From: SIG459 sp045538735 | GTDB lineage: Bacteria > Bacillota > Clostridia > Oscillospirales > Oscillospiraceae | NCBI GenBank assembly: GCA_045538735.1 | Contig: JAZSRY010000032.1 | Location: 62,001 to 126,000, forward strand | Reading direction: 5' to 3' | Length of the DNA: 64,000 bases | Part shown: one piece after another, positions 56,864 to 64,000 of the stretch | How positions within the stretch are numbered: the first letter of the stretch is position 1 | How the letters are laid out: every line of letters starts with the position of its first letter | The notes under the pieces: model-generated | What the model was told of the DNA's origin: nothing | Databases searched by the model: none | The model's input: the letters and a program-made list of their open reading frames with translations, nothing else | Made by a program: the position numbers and the translations under genes

Positions 56864-57982
56864 ATGAAAAAGATACAGGCTGCCATACATCCCGATGACG
56901 ATTTTCACTATGACAAGCTGGGCGTCGTTCGAGATAAAATAGAGCTTTGGGAGGACGCAATGCGCACCGACGGAAGCCGCGGCACCTACGAATGGTGGTA
57001 CTTTGATTCCAGCTACGGCGACGGCACAAAGCTCATCATATTCTTCTATTCCAAGTCCCCCATTGCGGTAAACGGACCCATAAAGCCTATGGCCACCATA
57101 GAGCTCACCTTGCCCGACGGAAGAAAATTCGAAGAACAGGTAAACGCTACAATCGAGGACAGCTTTTACAGCCGCGAAAAATGCGACATCAAAATCGGTG
57201 ACTGCCGCATGGAGGGCGACCTGAAGGAGTACAGCATAGTATTCAAGGGCAAGACCATGTCCGCAAATGTGAGCCTTGTAAACACCGTGCCTGCCTGGAG
57301 AAGCCAGTGCGGCCCCATACTTTTCGGTGACAGAGAAGAATACTACTTCAACTGGCTGCCCGCAACTCCCGAGGGCAAGGCCGTTGCCGATGTTTCCTTC
57401 AGCGAAGGTCAGCTTCATCTGGAAGGCAGCGGCTACCATGACCACAACTGGGGCAACATCTCCATGCTCAAGCTGATGCACCATTGGTATTGGGGGCGCG
57501 CCAAAATCGGCGATTACAAGGTTATTTCCTCCTGGATAACCGCCGAGAAGAAGTACGGCTACAAAGACTTTGATGTGTTTATGCTGGCAAAGGGTGGCGA
57601 AATTCTGGGTGACAACGCCAACCACACCCTCAAATTCCTCCCCGAAGATGAGTATATCGACTCACACACAGGAAAGCCCGTATATAACAAGGTTATTTAT
57701 GAATATGAAACTCCCGCAGGCGAGTTTTACCGCATCACCTATGCCCGCCGCGGAGACATTTCCCGTCAGAATTTTGCCGACCTTCTTCCCGCCCCACTGC
57801 GTCTCGGCGCAAAGCTTATAGGCTTCGAGGGTTCTTATCTCCGCTTTGAGGGCAGCGCCACAATTGAGCGTCTGGAAAACGGAATTACTCTTGAATCCGT
57901 CACGGAGGATTCCGCAGTATGGGAGCTTATGTATTTCGGCAAAGCTTGTGCCGACAAGGTATGGAGGGAGAAAATTTCATGA
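56864..57982 (+). CDS. CrtC/AttH-like lipocalin-fold protein
   Basis: 372 residues. The N-terminal signature GTYEWWYFDSSYGDGTKLII is that of the CrtC/AttH family (hydroxyneurosporene synthase and relatives). A later conserved patch is GSGYHDHNWGNISMLKLMHH, then HHWYWGRAKIGDYKVISSW. The fold is a double lipocalin barrel; in phototrophs CrtC hydrates carotenoids. No other carotenoid gene is present, so the substrate is unknown. The ATG at 56864 follows GGAGG. Translationally coupled to the YciI-like gene. Confidence 0.85.
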   Translation: MKKIQAAIHPDDDFHYDKLGVVRDKIELWEDAMRTDGSRGTYEWWYFDSSYGDGTKLIIFFYSKSPIAVNGPIKPMATIELTLPDGRKFEEQVNATIEDSFYSREKCDIKIGDCRMEGDLKEYSIVFKGKTMSANVSLVNTVPAWRSQCGPILFGDREEYYFNWLPATPEGKAVADVSFSEGQLHLEGSGYHDHNWGNISMLKLMHHWYWGRAKIGDYKVISSWITAEKKYGYKDFDVFMLAKGGEILGDNANHTLKFLPEDEYIDSHTGKPVYNKVIYEYETPAGEFYRITYARRGDISRQNFADLLPAPLRLGAKLIGFEGSYLRFEGSATIERLENGITLESVTEDSAVWELMYFGKACADKVWREKIS

Positions 57983-58281
57983 AATACTTTCTTGTTCAAT
58001 CCGTAATGGCCTCTCCCCTGCCCGTCTCTCCGGAGGAACTCACAACTAAATTTATCCCTCTTCATGAAGCACACATAGCTCGGGGCATAGAAAAGGGTAT
58101 TGTCCTTTTTGCAGGACCTAAAATCGGCCGAAGCGGCGGTTTTATGATTGCCCGCGCAGAAAACATAGATGCGCTGCAGCTTTTCACCAATGCCGACCCA
58201 TTTGTGCTCAACGGCATTGCCGGCTTCGACATCACGGAATTTTTAATGAACGACCGCTCCGAATTTGTTAAGGCCTGGTAA
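57979..58281 (+). CDS. YciI-like protein
   Basis: 100 residues. MKYFLVQSVMASPLPVSPEE, HEAHIARGIEKGIVLFAGPK, GGFMIARAENIDALQLFTNA and ADPFVLNGIAGFDITEF follow the ferredoxin-like YciI family with its His and Asp positions. The family's reaction is mostly unknown. The ATG overlaps the preceding stop (ATGA), with GGAGGG upstream. The pairing with a CrtC/AttH-like gene suggests a joint small-molecule reaction. Confidence 0.85.
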   Translation: MKYFLVQSVMASPLPVSPEELTTKFIPLHEAHIARGIEKGIVLFAGPKIGRSGGFMIARAENIDALQLFTNADPFVLNGIAGFDITEFLMNDRSEFVKAW

Positions 58282-58286
58282 AAATA

Positions 58287-58321
58287 AAAAACCGCGTATC
58301 GATTTGATACGCGGTTTTTTA
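58287..58321. terminator. Bidirectional terminator
   Basis: AAAAACCGCGTATC / GATACGCGGTTTTT with a 5-base loop, between the YciI-like gene and rimM, which converge here. Confidence 0.92.
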
Positions 58322-58810
58322 TTACATACCCTCTATGAGGTGTACGGTTATTATCTTATTTTTAACATCGGTGTTGAGGATAAATTCCTCAACGGCAGGA
58401 ATCATTATCTCCCTCTCGCCCTTGACGAGATAGATATTCTGTGCGGGCATCTCAAGCACATCAGCAAGCACACCCAGCTCATTTCCGCTTTCATCCACGA
58501 CCTTTGCACCGATGATATCGGCAATAAAGAAGCTGCCTTTGGGGAGCTTCACATCCTTGCGGGCGATGTAGACGGTTTTATTCTTCAGCGCCATAGCTGC
58601 GTTAACATCGTCAACACCCTCAAGCTTGGCAAGCAGGAAGCCCTTATGGACGCGGGATGCGCTCACCTTCAGCGCCTCGCCGCCGATATAAAGGGTTTTC
58701 AGCTTTTTGAGAAACTCGGGAGAGTCTGCCCAGGGGTTTATTTTAACTTCGCCGCGAACTCCGTGGGTATTCACGATTATTCCGGCTTCAAGATATTTTT
58801 CTTTTTCCAT
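58322..58810 (-). CDS. rimM: Ribosome maturation factor RimM
   Basis: 162 residues. N-terminal barrel: AGIIVNTHGVRGEVKINPWA; C-terminal PRC domain: FFIADIIGAKVVDESGNELG, LEMPAQNIYLVKGEREIMIP, VEEFILNTDVKNKIITVHLI. RimM helps mature the 30S head with S19. It follows khpA after a hairpin, and the strand ends right after it at a terminator, so trmD and rplS are not next to it as they usually are. Confidence 0.95.
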   Translation of the reverse strand: MEKEKYLEAGIIVNTHGVRGEVKINPWADSPEFLKKLKTLYIGGEALKVSASRVHKGFLLAKLEGVDDVNAAMALKNKTVYIARKDVKLPKGSFFIADIIGAKVVDESGNELGVLADVLEMPAQNIYLVKGEREIMIPAVEEFILNTDVKNKIITVHLIEGM

Positions 58811-58846
58811 AATATTCTCCTTGAAAAGAGAGTTGTGCAGATTCGG

Positions 58847-58879
58847 AAAAAGTCCCCCATGGAAACACGGGGGACTTTT
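58847..58879 (-). terminator. Hairpin between khpA and rimM
   Basis: On the minus strand AAAGTCCCCC / GGGGGACTTT with a 10-base loop and TTTTT. It looks like a real terminator or attenuator, so rimM may be expressed at a lower level than rpsP. Confidence 0.8.
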
Positions 58880-58881
58880 AC

Positions 58882-59112
58882 TCAGTCGAGAACCTCGACG
58901 GATACCTTTTTGCCCTTTCTCTGGGCTACGGCCTTCATAAGGATGCGGACCTCTTTGATGATCCTGCCCTGACGGCCGATGACCTTGCCCATATCGCCGT
59001 TGGCGACACGCACTTCAAATACGGTCTCGCTGCCGGCTTCGCGCTCGGTCACAGAAACCTCATCGGGATGATCCACAAGGTTCTGTATAATATAGGTCAG
59101 CAGTTCTTTCAT
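58882..59112 (-). CDS. khpA: KH-domain RNA-binding protein KhpA
   Basis: 76 residues. The KH signature is MGKVIGRQGRIIKEVRILMK, with the usual short N-terminal helix. KhpA pairs with KhpB and binds RNA in cell-growth control of Firmicutes. It lies 16 nt after rpsP, its standard place. Confidence 0.95.
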   Translation of the reverse strand: MKELLTYIIQNLVDHPDEVSVTEREAGSETVFEVRVANGDMGKVIGRQGRIIKEVRILMKAVAQRKGKKVSVEVLD

Positions 59113-59128
59113 AGGGTTTATTTTCTCC

Positions 59129-59365
59129 TTATGCCTCAGCCTTCTTCAGCAGGGCCTTAACGGTATCGGTGGGCTGTGCGCCATTAGCGATCCAGTACTT
59201 TGCGCGCTCCATATCGATGTTGATCTCGGAAGGAGTGGCAAGGGGATTGTAGGTGCCGATTTCCTCGATGAAACGACCATCGCGGGGGAAATGAGAATCA
59301 GCAACAACAACGCGGTAGTAAGGGCTCTTCTTAGCACCCATTCTGCGCAGTCTGATCTTGACCAT
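59129..59365 (-). CDS. rpsP: 30S ribosomal protein S16
   Basis: 78 residues starting MVKIRLRRMGAKKSPYYRVV, then VADSHFPRDGRFIEEIGTYN, typical S16. The ATG at 59365 is preferred because GGAGGTG lies 9 nt upstream; the frame's earlier GTG overlaps that site. It stands between ffh and khpA. Confidence 0.97.
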   Translation of the reverse strand: MVKIRLRRMGAKKSPYYRVVVADSHFPRDGRFIEEIGTYNPLATPSEINIDMERAKYWIANGAQPTDTVKALLKKAEA

Positions 59366-59444
59366 TGTTCTTTTCACCTCCAGATTAAAGATTGAATTAT
59401 TAATAAATCTATGTTTTGCATCTTACGATGCGTTACATACTTTC

Positions 59445-60815
59445 TCAGAAGCCGAAGCCGCCCATTCCGGGGAATCCGCCGCCGCGGCCCGCCATGCGCT
59501 GCATGCGCTTGAGCTGTTTGCCGCTCTTGCCGTTCATCTGCTTCATCATCTTCTGCATAGCCTCGAACTGCTTCAGCAGGCGGTTAACATCAACAACCTG
59601 AGTTCCGCTGCCTGCGGCTATGCGCTTTTTGCGGCTGGAACCGATTATGCCGGGATTTTCACGCTCCCGGGGAGTCATGGACAGGATGATGGCTTCGGTG
59701 CGGGCCATTGCCTTTTCGTCCACATCGGCGCCTGCCAGAGCCTTTGCGTCCACTCCGGGCATCATTGCCAGCATTTCCTGCATACCGCCCATATTGCGGA
59801 TCTGCACCATCTGGTCATAGAAGTCCTGAAGGGTGAACTTATTGGCTCGGAGCTTTTCTTCAAGCTCCTTGGCCTGCTTTTCATCAAAGGCGCTCTCTGC
59901 CTTTTCGATAAGGGTGAGCACGTCGCCCATGCCGAGGATTCGGCTTGCCATACGGTCGGGATGGAAAACCTCGATCTGGTCAAGCTTTTCGCCTATACCC
60001 GCGAACTTGATGGGCTTGCCGGTGACAGCCTTGATGGAGAGGGCTGCGCCGCCTCGGGCATCGCCGTCCAGCTTGGTGAGCATAACGCCGCTTACACCCA
60101 GAGCATCGTCAAAGCTCTTTGCGGTGGTGACAGCGTCCTGACCTATCATAGCATCGATAACAAGCATTATCTCCGCAGGACGGGTCTCGGCCTTGATGTT
60201 TTTCAGCTCTTCCATGAGCTCTTCATCTATATGGAGACGACCTGCGGTATCGAGGAACACCAGGTCGTTACCGTGCATCTTTGCGTGGGCAATACCCGCT
60301 TTTGCAATCTGTACGGGGTCGCCCTGTCCCATCTGGAAGACGGGGATATCCAGCTGTGCGCCAACGGTTTCCAGCTGCTTGATGGCGGCAGGACGGTAAA
60401 CGTCGCAGGCTACCAGAAGGGGACGCTTGCCCTGCTTGCGCATATAAGCGGCGAGCTTTGCGCCGTTGGTGGTTTTACCTGCACCCTGCAGACCAACCAG
60501 CATGCAGACGCTGGGGTTTTCGCTGCCGATATTCAGCTTCACGCTTTCGCTGCCCATAAGGGAAATCAGCTCTTCGTTGACAATCTTGATGACCATCTGG
60601 GCGGGAGAAAGGCTTTCAAGCACATCTCTGCCCACAGCGCGCTCGCTGACTTTTTTAACAAAATCCTTTACTACCTTGTAGCTGACGTCGGCTTCCAAAA
60701 GTGCAAGGCGCACCTCGCGCATTGCCTCTTTAACGTCCGTTTCACTGAGGCGACCCTTGCCGCGGAGCTTTTTGAAGGCCGCAGACAGTTTATCGGAAAG
60801 GGATTCAAATGCCAT
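59445..60815 (-). CDS. ffh: Signal recognition particle protein Ffh
   Basis: 456 residues. The N domain, the G domain with GLQGAGKTTNGAKLAAYMRK, LVACDVYRPAAIKQLETVGA, VFLDTAGRLHIDEEL and LTKLDGDARGGAALS, and the Met-rich M domain ending in MQRMAGRGGGFPGMGGFGF are complete. It binds signal sequences and the SRP RNA and delivers ribosomes to FtsY. The ATG at 60815 follows GGAGGC, 24 nt after ylxM. Confidence 0.98.
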   Translation of the reverse strand: MAFESLSDKLSAAFKKLRGKGRLSETDVKEAMREVRLALLEADVSYKVVKDFVKKVSERAVGRDVLESLSPAQMVIKIVNEELISLMGSESVKLNIGSENPSVCMLVGLQGAGKTTNGAKLAAYMRKQGKRPLLVACDVYRPAAIKQLETVGAQLDIPVFQMGQGDPVQIAKAGIAHAKMHGNDLVFLDTAGRLHIDEELMEELKNIKAETRPAEIMLVIDAMIGQDAVTTAKSFDDALGVSGVMLTKLDGDARGGAALSIKAVTGKPIKFAGIGEKLDQIEVFHPDRMASRILGMGDVLTLIEKAESAFDEKQAKELEEKLRANKFTLQDFYDQMVQIRNMGGMQEMLAMMPGVDAKALAGADVDEKAMARTEAIILSMTPRERENPGIIGSSRKKRIAAGSGTQVVDVNRLLKQFEAMQKMMKQMNGKSGKQLKRMQRMAGRGGGFPGMGGFGF

Positions 60816-60839
60816 TTTTATCTCGGCCTCCTTTGGTAG

Positions 60840-61184
60840 TTAGTCGTTAAGCTCCTCAACAATGCTGAGCATTTTTGCTTTATCCTCACCCTCGGGAAGC
60901 AGTGAAAGCATTTTCTCAAGCTCCTCAAGGCTCTTGCGGCGGCGGACGGCTCTTGAAACAAGGCCTGTCTTTTCCTCAATGTCGAGAAGACTCTGCTCCG
61001 CGCGGCGGATTATATCCCAGACAGCCTGACGGGACACCCCGCTCTGCTCGGCTATCTCCTGCAAGCTCAGGTCGCTGTTGAAGTGAAGGTCATAGTACTC
61101 GCGCTGCTTTTCGGTGAGCAGATCGCCGTAAAAATCGAAGAGCATGGTACGCATAATTGTGTTGTCCAAATTCTTCGCCTCCAC
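60840..61184 (-). CDS. ylxM: YlxM family DNA-binding protein (UPF0122)
   Basis: 114 residues. MRTMLFDFYGDLLTEKQREY, YDLHFNSDLSLQEIAEQSGV, SRQAVWDIIRRAEQSLLDIE: a sigma-like helix-turn-helix. YlxM is coded next to ffh in most Firmicutes and may regulate the SRP operon. It is the first gene after a near-perfect promoter. Confidence 0.95.
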   Translation of the reverse strand: MEAKNLDNTIMRTMLFDFYGDLLTEKQREYYDLHFNSDLSLQEIAEQSGVSRQAVWDIIRRAEQSLLDIEEKTGLVSRAVRRRKSLEELEKMLSLLPEGEDKAKMLSIVEELND

Positions 61185-61229
61185 CGTATCAATTAAGCCT
61201 GTAAAGGTATTTTACTTAACGCCTTGGGT

Positions 61230-61258
61230 AGTATACTCTTTCCTCTCGCTGCTGTCAA
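61230..61258 (-). promoter_or_regulatory. Promoter of the ylxM-ffh-rpsP operon
   Basis: The minus strand reads TTGACA, 17 bases, TATACT. It lies 46 nt before the ylxM start. Confidence 0.88.
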
Positions 61259-61302
61259 GTGTTTTTCATTAACAGCCGCAATCTTTTTTCGCAATAATTT
61301 AA

Positions 61303-61331
61303 TTCACAAACGGCAGAATATATGTTATAGT
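61303..61331 (+). promoter_or_regulatory. Promoter of the M16 peptidase genes
   Basis: TTCACA, 17 bases, TATAGT on the plus strand, about 50 nt before the TTG start. Confidence 0.65.
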
Positions 61332-61380
61332 GTATGGTGATAAATTGTAAGCTTCATTTCTCTCGGAGGGGGTATCCGTT

Positions 61381-62691
61381 TTGGATATTAAAAGAAAAGA
61401 AATATTTCCCGGAGTATGGCTCAGCTGCCTGCAGACAGACAAATTCAAGTCCGACTGTCTGAGTCTCAGCCTGCTCACTCAGCTTGAAAGAGAGACCGTT
61501 GCCCTCAACGCTCTTGTCCCCCGCGTCCTCAGCCGCGGCACCGCCTTCCACCCCGATATGGACTCCATTTCCGCAGCCTGCGACGAGCTTTACGGCGCAC
61601 GCATTCTGCCTGTCGTCCGCAAAAAGGGCGAGGTTCTTGCTCTTGGTTTTTATGCGGGCTTTATTGCCGACCGTTACACTCCCAACGGGGAAAAGCTTCT
61701 TGAAAGCGTTGCAAGACTTCTGGGTGAAATGCTGGTCTCCCCCGCCACCCGCGGCGGCCTTCTTATGAAAAACTATGTGGAAAGCGAGAAGGAAAAGCTT
61801 ATCGACGACATCCGCGCCCGCATAAACGATAAACGCAGCTATGCCGCCCACCGCCTCATTGAGCAGATGTGCGCTTACGAGGACTACGGCTGCGACGATA
61901 TGGGCGACGAGGCTACCGCCGCCTCCATTAACTATATTGACCTTACCAAGCATTACCGCTCTCTTTTGCAGGAATGCCCCATCGAGATTTTCTACTGCGG
62001 CAATTCCAATCTCCGCCGCGTTGAAGCCGCTCTCAAGGATGCTCTTATGGCTCTCCCCAGAGGCGATATCAACTACGAAATCGGCACAGATATCCGTATG
62101 AACGCAGTTTCCGCCCAGCCCCGCTATTTTGAAGAGGAGCTGGATGTAACTCAGGGCAAGCTGGAGCTTGGCTTCCGCCTGGGCGAGATAATGGACGACC
62201 CGGATTTTGCCGCCATCCGCGTTTTCAACGCCCTTTACGGCGGAACCGCAACAAGCCGCCTTTTCCTCAATGTCCGCGAAAAGCTCTCCCTTTGCTACTA
62301 TGCCGACTCCTTCTGTGACCGTCTCAAGGGCGTTATGCTTGTCTCCTCCGGCATTGAGTTTGATAAATTCGAGGAAACCAAAGCGGAGATTCTTGCCCAG
62401 CTTGACGCAATCAGAAAGGGTGAATTCAGCGATGAAGAGCTCACTTTCGCCCGCAAAGCCGTATGCAGCCAGCTTGTTTCCCTCACCGATTCCCCCGGTG
62501 CACTGGAGGACTTTTACCTCACCCAAACTCTCACCGGTCTTGATTGCGGTCCCGAGGAGTATGCCGCTCTCTGCGATATGGTAAGCCGCCAGGATATCAT
62601 TGCCGTTGCAAAGAGCATAGAGCTTGACAGCGTATATTTCCTCAAGGCAGGAGAAGACTGGGAGGAAGACGAGGAGGAAAATGATGACTAA
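61381..62691 (+). CDS. ymfF: M16 peptidase-like protein (YmfF type), inactive zinc site
   Basis: 436 residues in the two-domain M16 layout. The first domain lacks HxxEH: the expected place reads GTAFHPDMDSISAACDELYG, as in YmfF proteins. Other M16 features are present, such as LFLNVREKLSLCYYADSFCD. It probably pairs with the active partner coded downstream. The start is TTG at 61381, 8 nt after GGAGGGGG. Confidence 0.9.
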   Translation: MDIKRKEIFPGVWLSCLQTDKFKSDCLSLSLLTQLERETVALNALVPRVLSRGTAFHPDMDSISAACDELYGARILPVVRKKGEVLALGFYAGFIADRYTPNGEKLLESVARLLGEMLVSPATRGGLLMKNYVESEKEKLIDDIRARINDKRSYAAHRLIEQMCAYEDYGCDDMGDEATAASINYIDLTKHYRSLLQECPIEIFYCGNSNLRRVEAALKDALMALPRGDINYEIGTDIRMNAVSAQPRYFEEELDVTQGKLELGFRLGEIMDDPDFAAIRVFNALYGGTATSRLFLNVREKLSLCYYADSFCDRLKGVMLVSSGIEFDKFEETKAEILAQLDAIRKGEFSDEELTFARKAVCSQLVSLTDSPGALEDFYLTQTLTGLDCGPEEYAALCDMVSRQDIIAVAKSIELDSVYFLKAGEDWEEDEEENDD

Positions 62692-63967
62692 ATACGAATA
62701 TTCCAAGGTTGGCGAGGTCATCTACCGCGACACTCTGCCCAACGGTCTGCGCCTCTCCGTTATGACCAAGCCCGGCTACAGCCGCTGCCACGCATATTTC
62801 GCCACCAATTACGGCGGCGCCGACCGCCGTTTCCGTCTCGGCGGAAAGTTTATTGACACCCCTGCGGGCGTTGCCCACTTCCTTGAGCACAAGATGTTTG
62901 ACATGCCTGACGGCAGCAACGCCCTTTCCGAGCTTGCAGCCAATGGCGCAGAACCCAATGCCTACACCGCAGCAAACATCACCGCATACTATTTTGACTG
63001 CACCAATTCTTTTTATGAGAATCTGGAAAGCCTTCTCCGCTTTGTCTCCACTCCCTATTTCACCGAGGAGAGCGTGCAAAAGGAGCAGGGCATCATTGCC
63101 CAGGAAATCCGCATGTATGAGGATGAGCCGGGCAGCGTTGTTTTCAACTCCCTTATGCAGTGCCTTTATGAGCATCATCCCATCCGCGACGATGTTGCCG
63201 GCACTGTTGAGTCCATATCGGAAATAAGCGCACAGACCCTCTATGACTGCCACAAGGTTTTCTATGCCCCCGGCAATATGAGCCTTTGCGTTGTTGGCGA
63301 TGTTGACCCCGAAAAGGTCCGCGCCACCGCACTGAGACTCCTGCGCAGCGACAGCGGAGAAACCCCCGTGAAGGATTACGGCGAAGCGGAGAGCCTTCTC
63401 CCCGCCCGTCCCCGTTTCTACCGCGCCATGGAAGTTTCCGCTCCCCAGTTCATGCTGGGCTGCAAGCTTCGCGCAGAGAGCTCCGGTCAGCTCTCCCTCC
63501 GTCAGAAGCTGCTTGCAGGCGCCGCCCTCAGCTATCTTTACTCCCGCTCCTCCCCCTTCTACACCCGGCTTTATGGAGAGGGCATCATAAATACCGACTT
63601 TTTCGTTGAACTCTACTATGCAGCTGAAACCGCAACTATTCTGGCAGGCGGCGAGAGCAGAGACAGCGAGAGAGTGCTCAGCGAAATGCTTGCCGAAGCG
63701 CAGAAGGCCGCAGAAAAGGGTCTCGACAGAGCCCTTTGGAGCCGCATAAAGAAATCCGCATACGGAGCAAGAGTGAGAGCCCTCAGTTCCTTCGGCGGAC
63801 TATGCGCCGCAATGGCGGATGCAGATTTTTCAGGCTATAACTGTCTGGACTCCTTCTCTGTGATGGACTCCATTACCGCAGAAGATGTGCAGAGCTTTAT
63901 AAAAGAAAATATCCGCCCCGAGCGCTTTGCAATGAGCGTCATCACCCCGCTTTCCAAGGAGGAATAA
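62684..63967 (+). CDS. ymfH: M16 family zinc peptidase (YmfH type)
   Basis: About 427 residues. The inverted zinc motif HFLEH lies in GVAHFLEHKMFD and the distal Glu in EQGIIAQEIRMYEDEPG, so this is the catalytic member. YmfF/YmfH pairs act in peptide processing, and in other bacteria relatives modify EF-P. The start is ATG 62684 (or 62681); GAGGAGG lies 6 nt upstream, inside the end of ymfF, giving an 8-nt overlap. Confidence 0.92.
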   Translation: MTKYEYSKVGEVIYRDTLPNGLRLSVMTKPGYSRCHAYFATNYGGADRRFRLGGKFIDTPAGVAHFLEHKMFDMPDGSNALSELAANGAEPNAYTAANITAYYFDCTNSFYENLESLLRFVSTPYFTEESVQKEQGIIAQEIRMYEDEPGSVVFNSLMQCLYEHHPIRDDVAGTVESISEISAQTLYDCHKVFYAPGNMSLCVVGDVDPEKVRATALRLLRSDSGETPVKDYGEAESLLPARPRFYRAMEVSAPQFMLGCKLRAESSGQLSLRQKLLAGAALSYLYSRSSPFYTRLYGEGIINTDFFVELYYAAETATILAGGESRDSERVLSEMLAEAQKAAEKGLDRALWSRIKKSAYGARVRALSSFGGLCAAMADADFSGYNCLDSFSVMDSITAEDVQSFIKENIRPERFAMSVITPLSKEE

Positions 63968-63970
63968 CAA

Positions 63971-64000
63971 ATGAGAGAAGCAATAATTTCCTTCCCCATG
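63971..64000 (+). CDS. Start of a gene cut by the window edge, possibly lgt
   Basis: Ten residues are visible: MREAIISFPM. An AGGAG site overlaps the end of ymfH. The ISFPM start resembles clostridial prolipoprotein diacylglyceryl transferase (Lgt), which often follows ymfH, but ten residues cannot settle it. Confidence 0.4.
   Translation, partial: MREAIISFPM

Overview
The window looks like a chromosome segment of an anaerobic gut-type Bacillota (class Clostridia, probably Oscillospirales). The grounds are strong GGAGG ribosome sites with many TTG and GTG starts, the gene order ylxM-ffh-rpsP-khpA-rimM, ymfF/ymfH-type peptidases, a split transketolase, desulfoferrodoxin, an MsmX-type sugar ABC transporter, and a type II-A CRISPR repeat of a form I associate with Clostridia and Erysipelotrichia. 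Species cannot be fixed from sequence alone.

Layout. (1) 1-13.4 kb, minus strand: a type VII secretion (T7SS) locus. It holds five small WXG100-like proteins, a YukD/EsaB ubiquitin-like protein, an unknown protein and an EssC ATPase. Continuous with these are a PP2C phosphatase, two VWA proteins, a Ser/Thr kinase and four small or membrane proteins, three with zinc ribbons and one of those with RCC1-type repeats. (2) 13.4-19.9 kb: an accessory island with a broken parB, parA, a tight Fic / DUF6809-S24 protease / ThsB-like TIR operon, a tRNA 3'-end footprint, an XRE-AIPR pair and gene debris. (3) 20-38.1 kb: YdcF, an unknown gene, then a minus-strand starch and galactan locus (malQ, pullulanase, two GH53 galactanases, a GH13 amylase, an unknown 603-aa protein, a zinc-ribbon protein, MalEFG-type transporter and MsmX ATPase). 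(4) 38.1-43.6 kb: a second tRNA-end/DUF6809 scar, an NADP alcohol dehydrogenase under an inverted-repeat operator, a WYL-regulator stub, a macro-domain protein, a VWA protein and a glycerophosphodiesterase. (5) 43.6-49.5 kb: a type II-A CRISPR-Cas9 locus next to a 278-bp MITE and flanked by two copies of the transketolase 3' end. (6) 49.5-64 kb: split transketolase, nagB, a membrane LuxR regulator with surface proteins, desulfoferrodoxin, a CrtC/AttH-like protein, the ffh-rpsP operon and two M16-like proteins, with the start of a possible lgt.

How the parts work together. The T7SS genes are continuous with a kinase/phosphatase/VWA set of the kind described as the TerY-P triad, which suggests phosphorylation-controlled secretion. 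The sugar locus would cut starch and galactan outside the cell, import oligosaccharides through one ABC transporter and finish digestion in the cytoplasm. The CRISPR locus keeps a complete cas9, tracrRNA and six spacers. Its adaptation genes have collapsed: one ORF joins the first ~57 residues of Cas1 to the C-terminal half of Csn2, and cas2 is gone. The locus should interfere but not acquire spacers. Its flanking transketolase tails differ only at synonymous sites (10 codons of 42), pointing to insertion of a foreign module at the 3' end of that gene.
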